Origin: JBBKWX01 sp037969175
GTDB lineage: Bacteria > Bacteroidota > Bacteroidia > AKYH767-A > JBBKVM01
Assembly: GCA_037969175.1 (NCBI GenBank)
Contig: JBBKWX010000067.1
Span: 1 to 20,024 of the forward strand
Reading direction: 5' to 3'
Length of the DNA: 20,024 nucleotides
In this document: piece after piece, positions 15,705 through 20,024 of the stretch
Layout: each line of letters opens with the position of its first letter
How positions within the stretch are numbered: position 1 is the stretch's first letter
Program-made: the position numbers and the translations under genes
Notes under the pieces: model-generated
What the model was told of the DNA's origin: nothing
Seen by the model: the letters and a program-made list of their open reading frames with translations, nothing else
Databases searched by the model: none

Positions 15705-15938
15705 ATGGCACGAGTTTGTGATTTAACAGGTAAGAAAGCGCTAATAGGAAACAAAGTTTCCCATTCGAATATCAAGACAAAGAGAAAATTTCTCCCAAAT
15801 CTTAAGACTAAGAGATTTTTTGTTCCGGAACTGGGCGAATGGATCACGTTAAAAGTGAGTACATCAGCTTTACGTACCATTGATAAAAAAGGTATTGGTG
15901 CATGCATAAATCGTTATATAAAAGAAGGACGCATCTAA
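15705..15938 (+). CDS. rpmB: 50S ribosomal protein L28 (bL28)
   Basis: A 77-residue basic protein with the L28 signature: MARVCDLTGKKALIGNKVSHSN at the start, KTKRKFLPNLKTKRFFVPE in the middle, and LKVSTSALRTIDKKGIG before a short tail. Its length is normal for the family. It is a structural protein of the large subunit. An AAGG at 15699-15702 lies only two bases before the ATG, too close for a standard Shine-Dalgarno site. In many relatives rpmG follows directly; here an aminopeptidase gene intervenes. Confidence 0.97.
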   Translation: MARVCDLTGKKALIGNKVSHSNIKTKRKFLPNLKTKRFFVPELGEWITLKVSTSALRTIDKKGIGACINRYIKEGRI

Positions 15939-15942
15939 TTAA

Positions 15943-17376
15943 TTGGCCTCCTTGCAAAACATACATAACGTGAGGAAAGCTATATTAACAATCATATTAT
16001 TTTGCGTTAGTGTCATCACTTTCGCACAAGATCCGGCAAAATTTGTCTATGACAAGGATTTGCCGGATCGTTCATTTCATGCAGAGCGTAGGGACGCATT
16101 GCGTAAAATGCTTCCTGAAAATTCAGTTGCAGTTTTTTTTGCGAACCCCATCCGCAATAGATCAAATGATGTAGATTTTGATTATCATCAGGATCCTAAT
16201 TTCTATTATTTTACAGGATTTACTGAGCCCAACTCTATGATCTTCATCTTTAAGGATCAGATTGATCTAAAAGGAGAAAAAACAAATGAAGTCATGTTTG
16301 TGCCTAATAGAGACCCCGCTTCTGAACAGTGGTATGGAAGGCGATTTGGAAAAGATGGAGTTCAAAGCATCTTAGGTATAAATCAAGTCTTTCTGAATAC
16401 AGATTATCCAATAGAAGGCTTCGATCTAAAGAAAATGGATAAGGTCCTGATTATCGGCATACCCCAGGGGATGACGGATAAGAAGAATGATAAAGCCGAA
16501 TTGAATGACATGGTTGAGCAATTTAAATTTGCAACCAACTTCCCCGGTCCTGCTGTCAATACTACCTTGTTAAAAGATCTTATGCAGGATTTACGAGGCA
16601 TAAAAACAGATGTTGAAATAAGCTTATTAAGAAAAGCGATAGATATCACCGTTGAAGCTCAAATTGAACTGATCAAGAATCAAAAACCGGGGATGAAGGA
16701 ATACGAATCTCAGGCTATCATAGAATATGTGTTCAAGAAGAATGGCGCGAAACATCCCGGATTTCCATCTATTATTGGATCCGGCGAAAATTCATGTATA
16801 CTGCATTATAATCACGGAAGACGTGAAACAGGTCCAAATGACCTATTAGTTTGTGATGTGGGAGCTGAATATCATGGCTATACAGCAGATGTTACTAGAA
16901 CATTTCCCGTAAATGGAAAATTCAGTCCGGAGCAAAGAAATATATATGAGATCGTATTAAGAGCTCAAGAGGCTGGAATTACGGCATGTAAACCCGGAGT
17001 GTCCTTCTACGAACCACACCGTATCGCAACCGAGATCATTGCTCAAGGCTTGTTTGACCTGGGAATTCTGAAGGATAAAGACGAAGTTCGAAAATATTTT
17101 ATGCATGGAACTAGCCATCATTTGGGCTTAGATGTTCATGATCTTGGGCGGAAAGGTGACTTGAAGGCAGGGATGGTAATTACTGTCGAACCCGGGATCT
17201 ATATCTCGGAAGGCTCTGATTGTGACCCTAAATGGTGGAACATTGGGGTAAGAATCGAAGATGACATTTTGATTCTTGCAACTGGATATGAGAACTTGTC
17301 AATACGGGCTCCCAGGAGTATTTCTGTGATAGAAACGATGATGTCGAAGAGCAACATGAATATTAAAGGGAAATAA
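15943..17376 (+). CDS. Exported Xaa-Pro aminopeptidase (aminopeptidase P, M24B)
   Basis: A 477-residue metallopeptidase with a signal peptide (hydrophobic core AILTIILFCVSVITFA, cleavage near AQ). An aminopeptidase P N-terminal domain (about 40-180: RRDALRKMLPENSVAVFFANP, YYFTGFTEPNS) is followed by the pita-bread M24 domain. All five metal ligands can be placed: D305, D316, H392, E416 and E439, plus the supporting His of LDVHDLG. It should remove N-terminal residues that precede proline, outside the cytoplasm. Three starts are possible: TTG 15943, TTG 15952 and GTG 15970. The GTG gives the neatest signal peptide (MRKAILTIIL). Numbering here is from 15943. It lies between rpmB and rpmG, 4-31 bases from rpmB depending on start. 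Confidence 0.92.
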   Translation: MASLQNIHNVRKAILTIILFCVSVITFAQDPAKFVYDKDLPDRSFHAERRDALRKMLPENSVAVFFANPIRNRSNDVDFDYHQDPNFYYFTGFTEPNSMIFIFKDQIDLKGEKTNEVMFVPNRDPASEQWYGRRFGKDGVQSILGINQVFLNTDYPIEGFDLKKMDKVLIIGIPQGMTDKKNDKAELNDMVEQFKFATNFPGPAVNTTLLKDLMQDLRGIKTDVEISLLRKAIDITVEAQIELIKNQKPGMKEYESQAIIEYVFKKNGAKHPGFPSIIGSGENSCILHYNHGRRETGPNDLLVCDVGAEYHGYTADVTRTFPVNGKFSPEQRNIYEIVLRAQEAGITACKPGVSFYEPHRIATEIIAQGLFDLGILKDKDEVRKYFMHGTSHHLGLDVHDLGRKGDLKAGMVITVEPGIYISEGSDCDPKWWNIGVRIEDDILILATGYENLSIRAPRSISVIETMMSKSNMNIKGK

Positions 17377-17411
17377 TCTCGATTTTAGTAGGATAATAGT
17401 AAAAACATTTT

Positions 17412-17419
17412 TAAATTTG
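17412..17419 (+). promoter_or_regulatory. Predicted -7 box for rpmG
   Basis: TAAATTTG matches TAnnTTTG fully and is followed by CAGCCC, leaving a leader of about 19 bases before rpmG. An upstream TTTG at the usual distance is not evident; TTTTAG at 17383-17388 is the nearest. It suggests rpmG can be transcribed independently of the peptidase gene. Confidence 0.5.
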
Positions 17420-17444
17420 CAGCCCGTTAAAAAGGATTAACACC

Positions 17445-17627
17445 ATGGCTAAGAAAGGCAACAGGGTTCAGGTTATCCTCGAATGCACTGAACATAAAGA
17501 GAGTGGTAAACCAGGTACTTCAAGGTACATTACCACTAAGAACAAGAAAAATACACCGGATCGTATGGAGATCAAGAAGTATAACTCCATATTGAAGAAA
17601 GTGACTGTACATAAAGAAATTAAATAA
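17445..17627 (+). CDS. rpmG: 50S ribosomal protein L33 (bL33), zinc-free form
   Basis: A 60-residue basic protein with L33 features: MAKKGNRVQVILECTE, then SRYITTKNKKNTPDRMEIKKYN and a short VTVHKEIK tail. Only one Cys is present, so the two CxxC pairs of zinc-binding L33 are absent and this is the zinc-independent type. AAGGA at 17432-17436, eight bases before the ATG, supports the start. It is separated from the DUF4295 gene by nine bases and is clearly co-transcribed with it. Confidence 0.96.
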   Translation: MAKKGNRVQVILECTEHKESGKPGTSRYITTKNKKNTPDRMEIKKYNSILKKVTVHKEIK

Positions 17628-17636
17628 GGATAGAGC

Positions 17637-17798
17637 ATGGCTAAGAAAGTAGTTGCTACCCTGAAGTCAGGAAAAGGAAAAGAATTCTCAAGAGTTATCA
17701 AGATGGTTAAAAATCCTGAGAACGGAGCATATTCATTCCGCGAAGAAATCGTTCACAACGATCATATTAAGGACTTTTTCACTACGAAAGAATCCTAA
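17637..17798 (+). CDS. DUF4295 family small basic protein (probable Bacteroidetes ribosomal protein)
   Basis: A 53-residue basic protein: MAKKVVATLKSGKGKEFSRV, then IKMVKNPENGAYSFREEIV and HNDHIKDFFTTKES. It has the length and sequence style of DUF4295, found next to rpmG in Bacteroidetes. From memory, a Flavobacterium johnsoniae ribosome structure described a phylum-specific protein named bL38; I believe, without certainty, that it is this family. Composition and the position after rpmG support a ribosomal role. AAGGA at 17626-17630, six bases before the ATG and overlapping the rpmG stop, supports the start. An intrinsic terminator follows 23 bases after the stop. Confidence 0.88.
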   Translation: MAKKVVATLKSGKGKEFSRVIKMVKNPENGAYSFREEIVHNDHIKDFFTTKES

Positions 17799-17821
17799 TA
17801 TTTTTCCTATGATATATTCTG

Positions 17822-17855
17822 AGCTTCCTCCGTTTAATGGGGGAAGCTTTTTATA
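17822..17855 (+). terminator. Rho-independent terminator after the ribosomal protein genes
   Basis: AGCTTCCTCC (17822-17831) pairs with GGGGGAAGCT (17839-17848) to make a 10-bp stem with one G-U pair and a 7-base loop GTTTAAT. Four T residues follow directly, then ATAT. This is the clearest terminator in the window and separates rpmG/DUF4295 from ftsY. Confidence 0.85.
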
Positions 17856-17883
17856 TTTATAATATCTTTACCAATACGTATTT

Positions 17884-18843
17884 ATGGCCCTTTTTGGTTT
17901 ATTTTCAAAAGAGAAAAAAGAGAGTCTTGACAAAGGCTTGGAGAAAACACGTGAAAATGTTTTTGGAAGAATGGCACGTGCAGTTGCCGGTAAAACAGAA
18001 GTAGATGATGATGTATTGGATAATCTGGAAGAAGTGCTTGTAAGCTCTGACGTTGGAGTCCAAACTACATTAAAGATCATAGACAGGATCCAAAAAAGAG
18101 TGGCAAGGGATAAATTCCTGACTACTAAAGAACTTAATTCTATATTGAAAGAAGAGATCGTAGAACTTCTTATGGAAAACAGATCCGTTGATCAGGCGAA
18201 TTTTGATATTCCCTCGTTGAATGGAGAACCCTACGTGATCATGGTTGTTGGCGTAAACGGAGTAGGAAAGACGACCACAATTGGAAAATTGGCTAATCAA
18301 TTCAAAGCTGCAGGAAAAAATGTAGTTATTGGTGCAGCTGACACTTTTCGTGCTGCAGCAGTAGACCAGTTGAAAATATGGGCTGACAGAGCCGGAGTAA
18401 CCCTGGTTTCACAAGGTATGGGTGCAGATCCTGCATCTGTCGCATTTGACACATTGAAATCAGCAAAAGCCTCTAATGCAGACATTGTTATTATTGATAC
18501 TGCAGGCAGATTACACAATAAAGTAAATCTGATGAATGAACTGTCTAAGATCAAACGTGTGATGGAAAAAGTTATCCCAAATGCTCCCCATGAAGTTTTG
18601 TTGGTATTGGATGCATCAACGGGCCAAAATGCAATAGAACAAGCAAAGCAATTTACTGCTACAACAGAAGTGACAGCACTTGCGTTGACTAAATTGGATG
18701 GAACAGCAAAGGGTGGGGTAGTGATTGGGATCTCTGATCAATTCAAGATTCCTGTAAAATATATAGGGGTAGGAGAAAAAGTTGAAGATCTTCAGGTTTT
18801 TAATCGCAAGGAATTTGTTGATGCCCTTTTTCAACTGAATTAA
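17884..18843 (+). CDS. ftsY: FtsY, signal recognition particle receptor
   Basis: A 319-residue SRP GTPase with a short N-terminus and no long acidic A domain, so it is essentially the NG core. The N domain spans about 1-100 (MARAVAGKTEVDDDVLDNLEEVLVSSDVG). The G domain carries G1 GVNGVGKT (123-130), DTFRAAA (153-159), DTAGR (205-209) and TKLDGTAKGG (269-278). GVGEKVEDLQVFNRKEFVDALF closes the protein. It docks SRP-ribosome complexes at the inner membrane. No ribosome-binding sequence is seen before the ATG. TATCTTTA at 17863-17870 could be its -7 box just after the terminator, which would give a very short leader. Confidence 0.97.
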   Translation: MALFGLFSKEKKESLDKGLEKTRENVFGRMARAVAGKTEVDDDVLDNLEEVLVSSDVGVQTTLKIIDRIQKRVARDKFLTTKELNSILKEEIVELLMENRSVDQANFDIPSLNGEPYVIMVVGVNGVGKTTTIGKLANQFKAAGKNVVIGAADTFRAAAVDQLKIWADRAGVTLVSQGMGADPASVAFDTLKSAKASNADIVIIDTAGRLHNKVNLMNELSKIKRVMEKVIPNAPHEVLLVLDASTGQNAIEQAKQFTATTEVTALALTKLDGTAKGGVVIGISDQFKIPVKYIGVGEKVEDLQVFNRKEFVDALFQLN

Positions 18844-18979
18844 AGTAGAATATCAATTTCCCTAGAGTACATGTTGTCGAATAGATTTGTTTGTCAATTT
18901 TATATCGAACAGCAATTCTAGCAATTAAGAATTAAATAATATTTATACCGCAGAATTTGTCTGCTTAAGGAAAATAATA

Positions 18980-20024
18980 TTGAAAACGAAATCATTAAAA
19001 CCTAACAGAATAAATGTGATCACGCTTGGTTGTTCCAAGAATATAGTGGATTCAGAAGTGATGATGGGTCAACTTCTGGCAAATGATTTTGACGTAGTTC
19101 ATGAAGCTTCGAGAAACAAAGTGAATGATATTGTTATCATCAATACCTGTGGTTTCATTGATAATGCAAAACAGGAATCGATTGATACTATTTTAACCTA
19201 TGCGAAGGCTAAAGAAAAAGGTAAGATCTCAAAACTTATAGTAACCGGATGTTTATCAGAAAGGTATAAGCCTGATCTGGAGAAGGAGATCACAAATGTA
19301 GACGCATATTTTGGAACGCGAGATCTGCCATTGTTATTAAAAACTCTTGGCGCCGATTACAAACATGAGTTGGTTGGAGAAAGAATGCTTACTACTCCAC
19401 GCCATTTTGCATACATGAAGATCTCTGAAGGCTGCGACAGACCTTGTTCTTTCTGTGCAATTCCATTGATGAGAGGTGAACATATCAGTAAGCCTATTGA
19501 AAAGTTAGTTGAAGAAGCAAAACATTTGGCTTCCAAAGGAACTCGTGAAATAATGCTTATCGCTCAGGATCTGACTTACTACGGTTTGGATATTTACAAG
19601 AAGAGAAATCTTGCTGAACTTCTTGAGAAACTGAGTGAAGTAGAAGGTATAGAATGGATCAGATTACATTATGCTTTTCCTTCCGGTTTCCCGCTCGAAG
19701 TTCTTGATGTAATGAATTCGAAAAAGAATATTTGCAATTATTTGGATATGCCATTACAACATATTTCTGATGACTTGCTTAAATCCATGCGAAGAGGTAC
19801 TACGCGAAAAAAGACTACAGAACTTGTAAAAACTATCAGGGAAAAAGTACCCGGTCTGGCCTTACGTACAACTTTGATCACAGGTTATCCCGGTGAAACA
19901 GACGCACAATTTGAGGAAATGCTGAAATGGGTCGAAGAGACTCGTTTCGACAGGTTAGGCGTTTTCCCTTATTCGCATGAAGAGAATACACACGCATATA
20001 ACCTGGTAGACGATGTTCCTCAGG
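18980..20024 (+). CDS. rimO: RimO, ribosomal protein S12 methylthiotransferase (3' end beyond window)
   Basis: 348 codons are visible with no stop before the edge. The UPF0004 domain has three cluster-binding Cys: C18 (TLGCSKN), C57 (NTCGFI) and C91 (TGCLSER). The radical SAM domain has C152, C156 and C159 in GCDRPCSFC, followed by AIPLMRGEHISKP. The LGCSKN opening and this CSFCAIPLMRG form favour RimO over MiaB. It methylthiolates the conserved Asp of ribosomal protein S12. The C-terminal TRAM domain falls outside the window. The start is TTG at 18980, supported by AAGGA at 18967-18971, eight bases upstream, and by the family N-terminus. A small GCAGA/TCTGC hairpin (18950-18964) sits just before it. 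Confidence 0.95.
   Translation, partial: MKTKSLKPNRINVITLGCSKNIVDSEVMMGQLLANDFDVVHEASRNKVNDIVIINTCGFIDNAKQESIDTILTYAKAKEKGKISKLIVTGCLSERYKPDLEKEITNVDAYFGTRDLPLLLKTLGADYKHELVGERMLTTPRHFAYMKISEGCDRPCSFCAIPLMRGEHISKPIEKLVEEAKHLASKGTREIMLIAQDLTYYGLDIYKKRNLAELLEKLSEVEGIEWIRLHYAFPSGFPLEVLDVMNSKKNICNYLDMPLQHISDDLLKSMRRGTTRKKTTELVKTIREKVPGLALRTTLITGYPGETDAQFEEMLKWVEETRFDRLGVFPYSHEENTHAYNLVDDVPQ

Noticed and set aside
18914..18964. Small hairpins (AATTCT/AGAATT and GCAGA/TCTGC) ahead of rimO
   Set aside because: Short stems in AT-rich DNA with no T-tract; mentioned with rimO but not enough for a riboswitch or terminator call.
1..20024. CRISPR arrays, tRNA or rRNA genes, insertion sequences, phage or toxin-antitoxin genes
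   Set aside because: Looked for regular direct repeats, cloverleaf-like segments, transposase motifs and small paired genes; none found.

Overview
The window looks like part of a Bacteroidetes (Bacteroidota) chromosome. The evidence is low G+C DNA, a cargo protein with a C-terminal type IX secretion (T9SS) sorting domain, a Bacteroidetes-type DUF4295 gene beside ribosomal protein genes, lipoprotein signals of the phylum's style, and promoter words resembling the phylum's TAnnTTTG -7 box. No phage, transposase, CRISPR array, tRNA or rRNA is visible.

Region 1 (1-7852, plus strand) is a tightly packed surface-polysaccharide operon. It runs: tail of a hexapeptide acyltransferase, a polytopic O-antigen polymerase/ligase-type protein, three GT4-type glycosyltransferases, a second O-antigen ligase-type protein, a DegT-family sugar aminotransferase, and a small PglC/WcaJ-type phosphoglycosyl transferase. 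Six of seven junctions overlap by 4-38 bases. Together they can be read as: make an amino sugar, load it on undecaprenyl phosphate, extend it, then polymerise and ligate it.

Region 2 (7853-8390) is a non-coding gap between convergent genes. It carries degenerate CACAGAG / TCCCGCTGA words in both orientations and a 10-bp inverted repeat.

Region 3 (8391-10675, minus strand) holds a SirB1-type transglutaminase-fold protein, a small lipoprotein 2 bases upstream of it, and a nucleoside phosphorylase. Diverging from the phosphorylase is a plus-strand group (10727-13801) of two double-domain universal stress proteins and cinA. A T9SS cargo protein (13804-15480, minus) converges on cinA with a 2-base gap.

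Region 4 (15481-20024, plus strand) is a translation and targeting block: rpmB, an exported aminopeptidase P, rpmG, a DUF4295 gene, a clear intrinsic terminator, ftsY and the first 348 codons of rimO. The peptidase separates the two ribosomal protein genes, and rpmG appears to have its own promoter.

Most of the window is ordinary core and surface-glycan content. I do not see a convincing novel multi-gene system. The items most worth a second look are the intergenic repeat island, the peptidase between rpmB and rpmG, the DUF4295 gene, and the pair of polymerase/ligase-like proteins in one operon.
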